DNA of 64,000 bases from an uncultured Chloroflexales bacterium (lineage in GTDB: Bacteria > Chloroflexota > Chloroflexia > Chloroflexales > Chloroflexaceae): contig CALGUG010000033.1 of assembly GCA_937902315.1 (NCBI GenBank), forward strand, positions 124,001 through 188,000, written 5' to 3'. Made by a program: the position numbers and the translations under genes. The notes under the pieces are model-generated. The model did no database searches. It was not told where the DNA came from and saw only the letters and a program-made list of their open reading frames with translations. Positions 17,400 through 25,889 of the stretch are shown here, piece after piece (position 1 is the stretch's first letter; each line of letters begins with the position of its first letter).

Positions 17400-18410
17400 T
17401 TAACGGATGATGGTATGAACGGGAATAGTACGGCGCTCTAAGGAAGCGCGGTAGGCAGCATCGAGCACGCGATTGGTCGCTAAGCCATCTTCGCCGCTGA
17501 CCGCAGGCGCTCGCCCGATCGCAACGCTCTGAACGAAATCGTTGACCAAGCCGATGTGGGTCGGCTTAGGGGGCGGGAGGGTTTGGTATTCGACCTCGTG
17601 TCCATAGCGATACAGTTCGAGTCTGCCTTCTTCCAGATGGCTGATAACGATTCGACCGTTTGTGCCGTTGATCTCGAGACGGTCCACCCGTTCGCGCATA
17701 TTCCAATAGAAGCCGAGCAGTGCATGCGCGCCGTTTTCGAAAGCGAGCAGCAGCGATGCACTATCTTCAACCTCTATCTTTTGGGTTTGGGTGCTAACAA
17801 GGGCACGCACCTCGGCGAGCGGGCCTAAGAGATAGAGCAGCAAGTCGATACGATGGCTGCCGATATCCATTAACACGCCGCCGCCCGCCAATTCTGGAAT
17901 GCTGCGCCAGAGGCTGTTGGCCTGTTGATCTTTGCCCGTAAAGAACGAGCCGAACAAGCACTGGGCCTGAATAACTTGGCCGATCGCGCGTTCGCCCAGC
18001 AATTCGCGCACGCGTGTGATCACCGGGTAGAAACGTCGATAGTAGGCGACGCCGAGCTGAACTCCGGCCCGCTTGCAGACTGCAATCATTTCTTCGCAAT
18101 CGCCGCTTGTTAGGCCCATGGGTTTTTCAACCAAGATGTGCTTTCCGGCCTGAGCGGCTGCGATAGTGTGTTCGCGATGCGCATACACGGGCGACGCTAC
18201 GTAGATCGCATCGATCTCTGGGTCAGCAAGCAAGGCATCAACTGAGGTATAAAAGCGAGGGATATTGTGGCGTGTTGCAAAGTCTTGAGCCGCTTTTGGA
18301 TCGCGGCGCATCGAAGCTACAACCATCGAATCAGCTGCCTGTTGAAGGGCAGGCCCGCCCTTCTTCTCGGCCACATCGCCGCTTCCTAGAATGCCCCAGC
18401 GGAGTGTCAT
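17400..18410 (-). CDS. Gfo/Idh/MocA-family oxidoreductase
   Basis: The 336-residue product has the N-terminal NAD(P) Rossmann motif G-I-L-G-S-G-D-V-A and the diagnostic E-K-P (L-V-E-K-P-M-G) near residue 97. A C-terminal substrate domain includes G-S-H-R-I-D-L-L. Members oxidise or reduce hydroxyls of sugars, inositols or related compounds; the substrate is not determinable. Monocistronic, with a hairpin after the stop and a Rep-B element upstream of its start. Confidence 0.85.
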   Translation of the reverse strand: MTLRWGILGSGDVAEKKGGPALQQAADSMVVASMRRDPKAAQDFATRHNIPRFYTSVDALLADPEIDAIYVASPVYAHREHTIAAAQAGKHILVEKPMGLTSGDCEEMIAVCKRAGVQLGVAYYRRFYPVITRVRELLGERAIGQVIQAQCLFGSFFTGKDQQANSLWRSIPELAGGGVLMDIGSHRIDLLLYLLGPLAEVRALVSTQTQKIEVEDSASLLLAFENGAHALLGFYWNMRERVDRLEINGTNGRIVISHLEEGRLELYRYGHEVEYQTLPPPKPTHIGLVNDFVQSVAIGRAPAVSGEDGLATNRVLDAAYRASLERRTIPVHTIIR

Positions 18411-18503
18411 ATTAATCCTTATACGTTTCAGAGCTTACTAACAGTTTTTCTATAAAACCTATTATAGCAAGCGTTGTGTAGCCCGTTTTTTACATCCGAT
18501 ATG

Positions 18504-18626
18504 ATACCAAATCTGTTTAAAGGTTTGCGCTCTTGTAACGCAGACAAACAAAAACGGGCACAACAAACATAGTTACATTCCATTTTGCCGAAGGCCAAAT
18601 AGAAAGTAATCAACTAGATTTGGTAT
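18504..18626 (+). repeat. Rep-B MITE-like element 5
   Basis: One of the cleanest copies: ATACCAAATCTG at the left, CTAGATTTGGTAT at the right. The terminal TA could be the target duplication. It lies 94 bases upstream of the leftward Gfo/Idh/MocA start. Confidence 0.8.
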
Positions 18627-18725
18627 GAGTGCTCTAAAGGCTGAAAACCAAGTTTCGAGTGTGTTTATGGCGGAATAAGCAAGCGCGGCCTTTAGCAGAT
18701 GCGAAAGCGCCTTTATGAATCAAAC

Positions 18726-18754
18726 CGGCTAGCGACCCGAAGGGTCACTAGCCG
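18726..18754 (-). terminator. Hairpin downstream of hsp20
   Basis: A 13-bp stem with one A-C mismatch and a 3-base loop, 97 bases past the stop. Short T stretch only. Confidence 0.45.
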
Positions 18755-18850
18755 AAATAATACACATCGCATCGCTCAATACTTCTCACACAGGGTTCAA
18801 GCGCGCTACTAGATGCGATGGAAGGCGCGCTCTCTCTATATCAAGCAAGC

Positions 18851-19264
18851 CTACGCGGCTGGCTGTTCTACAACGCTCGGCTCTACGTTAGTCTGCTCTT
18901 CGATGGCGGGAGCGCTAACGGGCAAAACATTCTGAACCGTGATACGGCGCGGTTTCAGCGCATCAGACTTCGGAAGAGTGATGGTTAAGATACCGAATTC
19001 ATAGCTGGTTTCGACCGCATCTGCGTTCAAAGGCAAGCTAAAGCGGAAACTACGCTTAAAACCTTCGCCCGAGATAGTAAGAGTTTGATTAGCCAGCTCG
19101 ATCTCGAGGTCGTTGGGGTTGATACCCGGAATAGTCGCCTTAACGATATACGACTCCTTGGTTTCGGTTGCGCTGAAACTGACGTTAGGAGAAGTCGTAT
19201 TTCGGACAGGAATGCTGCGAACTGCGGAAATATATGGGAAAGAACCTAAAATAAGGGTTGTCAT
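18851..19264 (-). CDS. Hsp20/alpha-crystallin small heat-shock protein
   Basis: A 137-residue chaperone that holds unfolding proteins. The alpha-crystallin domain runs from about residue 30 (ETKESYIVKATIPGI) through N-D-L-E-I-E and ends with F-G-I-L-T-I-T-L-P-K. The usual C-terminal I-x-I/V appears as I-T-V. Start ATG 19264 has AGGAG 8 bases upstream; the longer frame from 19288 would place its own codons over that site. No CIRCE element was seen upstream. Confidence 0.88.
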   Translation of the reverse strand: MTTLILGSFPYISAVRSIPVRNTTSPNVSFSATETKESYIVKATIPGINPNDLEIELANQTLTISGEGFKRSFRFSLPLNADAVETSYEFGILTITLPKSDALKPRRITVQNVLPVSAPAIEEQTNVEPSVVEQPAA

Positions 19265-19862
19265 CTCTCTAATCTCCTCTACTTTCAATATCTAAACAGA
19301 TCAATCAACTAACTGACTTTATAATACCAATCGTATGTAAGAAAGACATCAGTGCAATGTTAGAGCAATGTTAACGCTAGCATGTTTTGCTGATCGGGTG
19401 CTGGGGGCTGGAATTGTGGATAACTTCGTGGATAAGTGGATAAGCTTGTGGAAGATTTGCTATTCCTGGGGTTTCAACTTGCTGCTGCGAGCGCTAGTGA
19501 GCATGAGTAGGCTGTATCAAGCTCAATTTCGCTTAGAAATAGTTCTATCGCTATAAGCAGCACCTGCTGCCGGCTTCAATCGGCGAAAGCCGCTTGAAAA
19601 AGAGCTTAATCTAGCAAATTCGACAGATCTATGTACACTTAACCTACTAGAATTGCTGAAGGCTAAGGCATTGTGCTTTCTCTAGAGATTATAGTTGGAT
19701 CGTTATTTTATATAATGTTCGATGAGAGCATTTTTATTTCAGGCAGCATAGTTTGAGACAGCTTGGCAAAGCAAGCATACAACTAAAAAATAGTATATAG
19801 ATCGATGTATATTTTTGTCGAAGACCTATAGTGAAAGAAGAATAGAAGCGCTGCCCAATTTT
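19265..19862. other. Intergenic region upstream of hsp20, no gene seen
   Basis: AT-rich. A 62-codon frame at 19368-19556 has no ribosome site or recognisable content and is not called. Confidence 0.5.
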
Positions 19863-19981
19863 ATACCGAATCCAAGTAAAAACTTGGCCTCTTGTAAGGT
19901 AGGAAAGACAAAACAGGGAAAGAAATAGTTAAGTTCCATTCCGCCGAAAGCCAAATAACGAGTAATCTAGCGATTTAGTAT
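19863..19981 (+). repeat. Rep-B MITE-like element 6
   Basis: Diverged ends (ATACCGAATCC, GCGATTTAGTAT). The signature survives as CCGCCGAAAGCCAAATAACG. It abuts the next element. Confidence 0.65.
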
Positions 19982-19982
19982 G

Positions 19983-20128
19983 ATACGAAATCCGCTTGAA
20001 TCGTTGGATTTTGGGATGGTCTTTCGGTACACAGCTACAACAGCCCGGTTTCGGGCAAGCTGTTGGTAGCCGTAGGCGGACGCGCTAACAGCCTGCTTTG
20101 GGGAAGAGAGCCAGCCGCCAGACTACCG
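19983..20128 (-). repeat. Second hybrid Rep-B/Rep-A element
   Basis: Reverse-complement relative of 17071-17238, sharing its internal CCAAAATCCA and Rep-A core. Its far end is merged with the adjoining Rep-B copy. Confidence 0.65.
20061..20120 (-). repeat. Rep-A copy 7 (inside hybrid element)
   Basis: Perfect reverse core. The linker is identical in type to copy 6 (AGCCTGCTTTGGGGAAGAGAG). Confidence 0.8.
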
Positions 20129-20249
20129 ATACTAAATCCGGTAGACTACTTACTTTTTGGCCTTTGGCAGAGCGGAACGTGACTCTCCTTTTCCCGGCTT
20201 TTCGTTTTTCTGAGCGAAGAGCATGCACGTCTGTAAAGGGATTTGATAT
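20129..20249 (-). repeat. Rep-B MITE-like element 7
   Basis: Reverse orientation, ATACTAAATCCG to GGGATTTGATAT. Third element in tandem within 390 bases. Confidence 0.7.
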
Positions 20250-20349
20250 GAACTGATCAAAAGGATTTGATAAAAAGAGCGAGGCTTTGCCTCGCTATCG
20301 AAAATCTACCCTATCTTGCGTATGGCGCTTCTTTTGAGCGTAAAAGCAG

Positions 20350-20667
20350 CTATAAACCGAGCCAACGTAGCAACCAGAAGCAGAGCAGTCCCGCAATAAT
20401 TGTCAGTAGGATATTGCCGTTTCGCCAAGCTACGATGGCGGCGACGATACCTGCAAGCACTTCAGCTCCGAATCTAAGGCTGGGCCCTTGATCGAGTTGT
20501 TTGACCAAGAGTGGTGGTACAACCAGCGCTGTATAGATTGCGACCGGCACAAAGCTGAGCCAAGTTGTGAGCCAAGCAGGCAGCTCTTTCCGCATCACAA
20601 TCAGCGGGAGCGCGCGCGCAGCATAGGTGACCAGCGCCATACCGAGCAATGTAAGCCATATATCCAT
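20350..20667 (-). CDS. azlD: AzlD-type small subunit of a branched-chain amino acid exporter
   Basis: The 105-residue, very hydrophobic protein has about four membrane segments and the AzlD hallmark region T-Y-A-A-R-A-L-P-L near residue 15. With AzlC it forms an exporter of branched-chain amino acids and analogues. It is transcribed after azlC, but a GNAT gene lies between them. Confidence 0.85.
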   Translation of the reverse strand: MDIWLTLLGMALVTYAARALPLIVMRKELPAWLTTWLSFVPVAIYTALVVPPLLVKQLDQGPSLRFGAEVLAGIVAAIVAWRNGNILLTIIAGLLCFWLLRWLGL

Positions 20668-20675
20668 CTGCTTCC

Positions 20676-21131
20676 TCAGCTCTCTCTGTTGCCTGATTGG
20701 CGTTTGTAGACATCGGGGTCGTGGCGCCGCATTATTCGCCTAGGATCATCGAGTGTTTTAAAGCCGAAGCGTTCGTATAAACCGTGTGCATCGCGGGTTG
20801 CTAAATGCCAGTTACGTAAATCTTGCAGCTCTGGGTAGGTGACAATCGTTTCGATCAGCCATTTGCCTAGACCATGGCCACGATACTGCTCGTCGATATA
20901 GACATCTCCGACATAGGCAAAGGTGGCGAAATCGCTGACTACACGCGCGATACCGACCTGCTTTTGGCCCGTGTATATGCCAAAAACAAACGAATGCTCA
21001 ATCGAACGCTCGACGATCTCGCGTGGAATACCTTCTGCCCAATAGGTCGAGCTCAACCAAGCGTGGATCCTATCGACATCGAGACGCGCCTTATCGATGC
21101 TGATCGTGAATTCGCCACGTTGCCATTCCAT
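20676..21131 (-). CDS. GNAT-family N-acetyltransferase
   Basis: A 151-residue acetyltransferase with motif A as V-Y-I-D-E-Q-Y-R-G-H-G-L-G-K-W-L near residue 77-92, the acetyl-CoA pyrophosphate loop R-G-H-G-L-G, and a late Y-E-R-F-G-F typical of motif B. The acceptor is unknown. It sits with only 3 bases to azlC and 8 to azlD, so it is co-transcribed with the exporter. A role in acetylating an exported amino acid or antibiotic-like compound is an inference. Confidence 0.85.
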   Translation of the reverse strand: MEWQRGEFTISIDKARLDVDRIHAWLSSTYWAEGIPREIVERSIEHSFVFGIYTGQKQVGIARVVSDFATFAYVGDVYIDEQYRGHGLGKWLIETIVTYPELQDLRNWHLATRDAHGLYERFGFKTLDDPRRIMRRHDPDVYKRQSGNRES

Positions 21132-21134
21132 ACC

Positions 21135-21860
21135 TTATGCTTCCTTCTTTCGCAATGTGAGCCAGCAACCGATCCCGCTGGCCAAAATTCCTGCCATCAA
21201 AAGGTACCAACTGCCCGGCATCAAGAGCGCGCCCGCGATCGCAAAAACGGCGGCCCAGGCTGCGACCGTACGGTTGATGCGCGTTTTGAGCAGCGGCACC
21301 AAGAGCCCAATAAAGGTAAAGGGAAAGACCAGATCAAGACCATAGTCGCTTGTATTGGGAATGCGCTCGCCGATGAACACCCCAAGAATCGTGCTCACTT
21401 GCCAGACCGTATACATACTTAAATTGCTGCCGAGTTGGTAACGAATGCTGCCCTTACCATCTATAAAACGACTCATGCCGATCGCGAAGCTTTCATCGGT
21501 GAGTTGTGCGGCGATCAAGGCTTTGATGCTCAGTCGCTCTTTGCGTAGATAGGGCACAAGGGTCGCTGCCAACAACAGGTGGCGCGCATTAATGATCGCG
21601 GTAGTGATCACAATACTGATTGGGGCGGCTCCGGCTGCGAATAGCCCCACAGCGGTAAACTGGGCGGCTCCAGCATAGACGATCAGCGACATAACGATGG
21701 TCTGCCAGTTAGAAAGCCCTGCATTGAGGGCGCTGATGGCATATACGACGCCGAAGGGGAATGCACCTAACCAAAGCGGCAGTGTATCAAGGTACCCTTG
21801 GCGAAAGTCGTGCTCGTGAAGCGCTTCAAGATCACTCTTCTGAGCTTGAGAAAGGTTCAT
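21135..21860 (-). CDS. azlC: AzlC-type large subunit of a branched-chain amino acid exporter
   Basis: The 241-residue product has about seven membrane segments and the AzlC landmarks P-F-G-V-V-Y-A near residue 34 and Y-A-G-A-A-Q-F near 61, followed by N-A-R-H-L-L. It pairs with AzlD in the membrane. First gene of a three-gene unit (azlC, GNAT, azlD). ATG 21860; a hairpin terminator of the next gene upstream separates the units. Confidence 0.88.
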   Translation of the reverse strand: MNLSQAQKSDLEALHEHDFRQGYLDTLPLWLGAFPFGVVYAISALNAGLSNWQTIVMSLIVYAGAAQFTAVGLFAAGAAPISIVITTAIINARHLLLAATLVPYLRKERLSIKALIAAQLTDESFAIGMSRFIDGKGSIRYQLGSNLSMYTVWQVSTILGVFIGERIPNTSDYGLDLVFPFTFIGLLVPLLKTRINRTVAAWAAVFAIAGALLMPGSWYLLMAGILASGIGCWLTLRKKEA

Positions 21861-21886
21861 GCGGCTCCCCTAACGCGTGTATGAAA

Positions 21887-21919
21887 AAACCTTACGATAA
21901 GAACTATCGTAAGGTTTAA
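21887..21919 (-). terminator. Rho-independent terminator of the kinase/HD-GYP gene
   Basis: A 12-bp perfect stem (AACCTTACGATA with TATCGTAAGGTT) and a 5-base loop. On the minus strand it is followed by six T. Confidence 0.8.
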
Positions 21920-21975
21920 GCCAATCTGTCTTGAGTATATCATGCCGAGGGCAGACTACCCTAGAGACAAAACGT

Positions 21976-23727
21976 TTACAATTGTTCTACTTTTGATGGT
22001 GTCTTTTGCAGAACTGTCATAAGCGCTTCTACAACTTTTGGATCCCACTGACTGCCCGCGCCCGCTTGTAGGATCTCGAGCGCTTTTTCTTGCGAGAGTG
22101 CTTCACGGTACGAGCGGGGCGAGACCATCGCATCGTAGGCATCTGCTACGGCGATGATTCGGCCGCCAAAGGGAATCTCTTCGCCCTTCATACCGTTTGG
22201 ATAGCCGCTGCCGTCCCAATGCTCGTGGTGCGAAAAGGCGATCGGCAGTGCATCTTTGAGGAAGGTGAGCGGTTCGAGAATGCGTCGCCCCAAGGTGACG
22301 TGCTGGCGCATAATCTGCTCTTCCTCTTCGGTGAGCGCGCCCGCTTTGTTGATGATGGCGTCGGGAATGCCGATTTTACCGATATCGTGGATACGGCATG
22401 CGGTCTCTAAGGTGCCCAGATAGAGCTCGGAATAGCCGAGGTGCTGAGCGATTTTGAGTGCCAGCTCGGTAACGCGCTCGGTATGATTGCGGAAGTAGAC
22501 ATCGCGTGTTTCAAGCGCTTCGGTAATGCTGGCAAGCGTAGCGAGCGAGTGCTTTTGGAGCTGGCTATAGAGCGACTGAATATCGCGAGCGTATTCGCGG
22601 GTCTGTTGTTTGGTCGCTTTGAGCTGTGCTTGCAAGGCTGCTAGCTCGCTATTGAGAGCTGTACGGTTGGCCGGGAAGCGCAGCACAAAGGTTGTTCCGC
22701 TGCCAAGGGTGCTATCAACCGAGAGCGTTCCTTCGAGTTGAGCAATGGCGCGTTTTGCGATTGACAAGCCGAGGCCGAGCCCGCCAACTTGGCGGATATA
22801 GTGATCTTCAACTTGGGCGAAGGGCTGGAAGATCAACTCTAAATCGGCGGTTGCGATGCCAATACCAGTATCGACGACTTCGATCGAAATTTCATCATCT
22901 TGTTGGCGTGCCACAATCCGAACGCTCCCATCGGGGCGGTTGAAGTTGATGGCATTCAGCAAAATCTGATTGAGTGCGGTGCGTAATAATTGAATACCTT
23001 GTTGCACCACAATGGTGGGGTCAACATCAACTTTTATAACAACTCGTTTGTCTTTAGCACGCTGTTGTAGCCCTAAAACGATTTCGTTGATCAGCACATA
23101 GAGGCTGCCAACGCTATCGACATCCTCTTCGAGATAGCCTTCTTCAAGGTGAGCAAATTGCAGCATTTCATCGACGATCAGTTTGAGTTGGCGACCGCCA
23201 TCGACAATGCTGGTCAAGAATTCTTGGTGACGACTATCGAGCTGGCCCTGTAAGCCACGCGCCAGCAAATTAGCGAAACCTATCACAGCCATCAAGGGGG
23301 TACGTAACTCGTGGGCTGCGATGTTGATGAATTCCATCTTTTGGTATTCAAGCCGCTTGCGTTCGCTTTGATCGTGAAGAGCAACGATCCAGCCGTTGAG
23401 GCGTCCCGCGTTGAGACGGGCTATATGGGCTAAGAGCGAGCGCCGCACAGGGACAGTAGTGATAAATTCGATTTCGGTTGAGGCCAAGTTGTTGGTAGTG
23501 AGTCGATGAAGCGCCGGCACGAGCTGTTCGCACACCAAAACATCGCCGATAAACTGGCCGACGACGTCTGAATGGTTGCGTCCTACCCATCCGCAGAAGG
23601 TCGGGTTTGCCTGCAAAATAACGAGCGACTCGTCGAGCACAACCAGGCCATCTGGAGTGCTGGCAAAAACAGCACTAAGAATTTGTTGGGCTATATCTAG
23701 TTCCTCGAATTCGGTTCGTGCGGCCAT
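21976..23727 (-). CDS. PAS - histidine kinase - HD-GYP hybrid signalling protein
   Basis: 583 residues in order: a PAS sensor (~15-120); HisKA with H-E-L-R-T-P (phospho-His near 142); HATPase_c with N-A-I-N-F-N, D-T-G-I-G-I and G-L-G-L-G-L-S-I (~240-355); a coiled coil (~365-400); and a C-terminal HD-GYP phosphodiesterase with H-D-I-G-K-I-G and H-H-E-H-W-D-G-S-G-Y-P. It has no transmembrane segment and no receiver domain. HD-GYP domains hydrolyse cyclic di-GMP, so the kinase core may gate c-di-GMP turnover within one chain. No response regulator gene adjoins. All key catalytic motifs are intact. Confidence 0.9.
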   Translation of the reverse strand: MAARTEFEELDIAQQILSAVFASTPDGLVVLDESLVILQANPTFCGWVGRNHSDVVGQFIGDVLVCEQLVPALHRLTTNNLASTEIEFITTVPVRRSLLAHIARLNAGRLNGWIVALHDQSERKRLEYQKMEFINIAAHELRTPLMAVIGFANLLARGLQGQLDSRHQEFLTSIVDGGRQLKLIVDEMLQFAHLEEGYLEEDVDSVGSLYVLINEIVLGLQQRAKDKRVVIKVDVDPTIVVQQGIQLLRTALNQILLNAINFNRPDGSVRIVARQQDDEISIEVVDTGIGIATADLELIFQPFAQVEDHYIRQVGGLGLGLSIAKRAIAQLEGTLSVDSTLGSGTTFVLRFPANRTALNSELAALQAQLKATKQQTREYARDIQSLYSQLQKHSLATLASITEALETRDVYFRNHTERVTELALKIAQHLGYSELYLGTLETACRIHDIGKIGIPDAIINKAGALTEEEEQIMRQHVTLGRRILEPLTFLKDALPIAFSHHEHWDGSGYPNGMKGEEIPFGGRIIAVADAYDAMVSPRSYREALSQEKALEILQAGAGSQWDPKVVEALMTVLQKTPSKVEQL

Positions 23728-24480
23728 AAGTGAACACCCATTTGTATTGGAAGCTGCTTATCATGATGCCGGAGCGTGACTCCCTTAGAGCCGAATTTAT
23801 ACGGATTATAAACTGTTCAGGCTCTTTGTGCTAGACGTAAGTAAGGAACAAACGGTAGTAACGGCTACTATGTGAGACAAAGCGATTGTGAACGAGACCG
23901 CTAAGAACCATCGTTGAAGTGTAGCATAACATAATTTCCTCTATTGATATAGTACCAAAAAGGGGTACAAAAGTGTGAAATCGACTTAGTTATATCTGTT
24001 GATGTTCTAGCGAAAAAGTGGCTAGAGGGCATGCATTTTAGTAGAGAAAATATTTATTTTCTATTAAAAAATAGCTAAGATCGATGAAAATATGTTATTT
24101 ACATGCTTATGCTAAGGCTCTCTATTGCGATGCGGCTTCTCTATGATCTTTTTCATGTTTATTTGCTATACGATAATATGTAGAGTAATTTGTCACTTTT
24201 TTATCAGCTGCTAGCGAACATCTTATGTAGGAATAGTATTCTAAAATATTTTTGTTTATCAAGATATAATAAATTTGGTTAAGTGTATTAGCGGATAGAG
24301 CGGGCACACTTGAAAAGCCGTTTATACAAACGTATTATTGAACAACTATAGGAGCGACCTATAAAGGCAACGTATAGCTGGGATTGGGTTTTGGTTCATA
24401 TATTGTGTTAGCAATATTGATGCCAGTTTATACGTCATGGTGTGCTAGATGAGAAAAGATTTAATAGAGGAGGATAGAGA
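23728..24480. other. Long AT-rich intergenic region, no gene seen
   Basis: The ~750 bases between two divergent genes are clearly more AT-rich than flanking coding DNA. A 61-codon frame at 24122-24307 looks spurious. No Rep family member is present, unlike most other large gaps. Confidence 0.6.
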
Positions 24481-25275
24481 TTGCGAGCGAATAAGTCGCT
24501 GACCAATCAGAAGAGCTTTCTTTCTAACGATATTATTGCTCTGCTTGCCTTGAGCCCCAACGAGCGTTATCTCTCTATTCCTTTGGCCTGCGAGCGCCTA
24601 GAGATCGACCCTGCGCCCCAGGTGCGGCGCATACGGGCGCACGCTCTATTGCGCGAGGGCCTGCGCTCCTTGGTGTTAGACGATGATGAGGAGCAGAGCA
24701 GCGGCCAAAAGACCCCTTGTCTGCGCCTCGATCTTGTACCCTTTTGGCTGGCGACCATCGATCTGAAGCAGATCAGTGACAGCGCCCGCGAGCAGATTTT
24801 GCTCTTTCAGCGCGAGGTTGCTTCGATACTATGGCAGTCGTTTAAACCCCAAGGCTACAGCCCAGAGGATGAATTGCTGCCTATGACACACCAGATGCAG
24901 CAGTCAGAGGCGGCCTATCAAGCCGAGTTGGCAATGGCGACCTTGGCGCGCCACCAGATGCTGATCGAGCGTCAGCTAGAGGCCGACAGCTATCGCGACG
25001 ACGACCAAGTTGCGGCCTTGCGCGGCCAGCGCTCTGCGAGCATCAGCGATACCAACGCGGTGACGCTGGCCCAAGCGGTGCGGCGAGTGGCTTCGACGCT
25101 TTCGGCGCGCACCCGACGCAACGAATACGGAGGCATCTACAGCGGCCTCTATCGGCAGTTCGGCATCAGTTCCTATCGGCGTCTGCCCCCTGCGCGCTTG
25201 CGCGAGGCGCTCGAATGGCTAGAGCGCTGGTACGGCGACTTAATGGGCGAGCCAGAGCCACCACCCGATATCTAA
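24481..25275 (+). CDS. Phage-antirepressor-like protein (P22_AR_N / ORF6C type)
   Basis: A 264-residue protein with a TTG start behind a strong GAGGAGG site. Residues ~30-130 match the P22 antirepressor N-domain pattern as I know it: Y-L-S-I-P-L, then Q-V-R-R-I-R-A-H, then a C-L-R-L-D-L-V-P-F-W-L-A-T-I strand and F-Q-R-E-V-A-S-I-L-W. The C-terminal ~70 residues look like the ORF6C-type domain. In phages such proteins inactivate repressors or bind DNA. No integrase, repressor or other phage gene is nearby, so it may be a domesticated regulator. Assignment is by motif pattern only. Confidence 0.65.
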   Translation: MRANKSLTNQKSFLSNDIIALLALSPNERYLSIPLACERLEIDPAPQVRRIRAHALLREGLRSLVLDDDEEQSSGQKTPCLRLDLVPFWLATIDLKQISDSAREQILLFQREVASILWQSFKPQGYSPEDELLPMTHQMQQSEAAYQAELAMATLARHQMLIERQLEADSYRDDDQVAALRGQRSASISDTNAVTLAQAVRRVASTLSARTRRNEYGGIYSGLYRQFGISSYRRLPPARLREALEWLERWYGDLMGEPEPPPDI

Positions 25276-25333
25276 GCCAGCGCTTTGGCACAGAGTTCTG
25301 TTCTCTCGAAAGATACAGCGTTGTATTTGGCTC

Positions 25334-25392
25334 TGGCGGTCAGGTCTCTCGCAGCCATTCGGTCCTAAACGCGTCCGCCTACGGCTATCAAA
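25334..25392 (+). repeat. Rep-A copy 8
   Basis: The core reads GCGTCCGCCTACGGCTATCA. It opens an island closed by copy 9. Confidence 0.75.
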
Positions 25393-25496
25393 TGCTAGTC
25401 CCTCCATTCAAGCCTTCGGGCCTTGCGTTGCATTCGCTGCCTACAGCGATTGAAACGCCGCCCTTCGCTGATGAACGCCGAGCGCGTCGCTTGGCA

Positions 25497-25769
25497 CCCT
25501 TCTCCCGCCGTTGCGGGAGCTATGCATTAGCCAAAAGTTGTGTCGGCGGCAAAAGGCGATCGTTCGCATACCATCGCGGGAGTATCCTTGAGAGCACAGA
25601 ACGGGGTGCATTCACCCCCTCGCCCGCAGTGCGGGAGAGGGGGCCGGGGGGTGAGGGCCGATAACGCTGACCGTATGTTGATTTGTGGGTAATGTACAGT
25701 TTGCGGGAGAAGGGCTGGGGATGAGGGCAGGCTAGCCCATCTGGTAGCCGTAGGCGGACGCGCCATAGA
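25497..25769 (-). repeat. Rep-D block, copy 1
   Basis: A ~270-base block near-identical to the reverse complement of 45309-45574. It contains nested hairpins with CTCCCGC/GCGGGAG arms and runs into Rep-A copy 9. It has open frames on both strands but no protein signature. Confidence 0.8.
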
Positions 25770-25797
25770 CTGCCTGGAAGGGAAAGACCAAGCCGCC
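25741..25797 (-). repeat. Rep-A copy 9
   Basis: Perfect reverse core, overlapping the end of Rep-D copy 1. Confidence 0.75.
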
Positions 25798-25844
25798 AAA
25801 GCATTGCATTTCGCGTGATGGGAAACGAGCAGCTTGCTTATTGT

Positions 25845-25878
25845 AAAGGGCTTTCGCATTGTGTTGCGAAAGCCCTTT
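25845..25878 (-). terminator. Perfect 14-bp hairpin after the alcohol dehydrogenase
   Basis: AAAGGGCTTTCGCA pairs with TGCGAAAGCCCTTT around a 6-base loop, 12 bases beyond the stop. Likely 3' end of the leftward sugar operon, though no long T-run follows. Confidence 0.6.
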
Positions 25879-25889
25879 GCATAGATGGC

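Noticed and set aside
19368..19556. 62-codon frame upstream of hsp20
   Set aside because: No ribosome site, unusual composition and no similarity that I recognise.
24481..25275. Prophage region
   Set aside because: Only one phage-like gene is present. No integrase, terminase, structural genes or attachment-site duplications were seen on either side.
25215..25664. Open frames inside the Rep-D blocks (also 45190-45552)
   Set aside because: They run through hairpins and Rep-A cores, differ between the two copies at the protein level, and have no ribosome sites.
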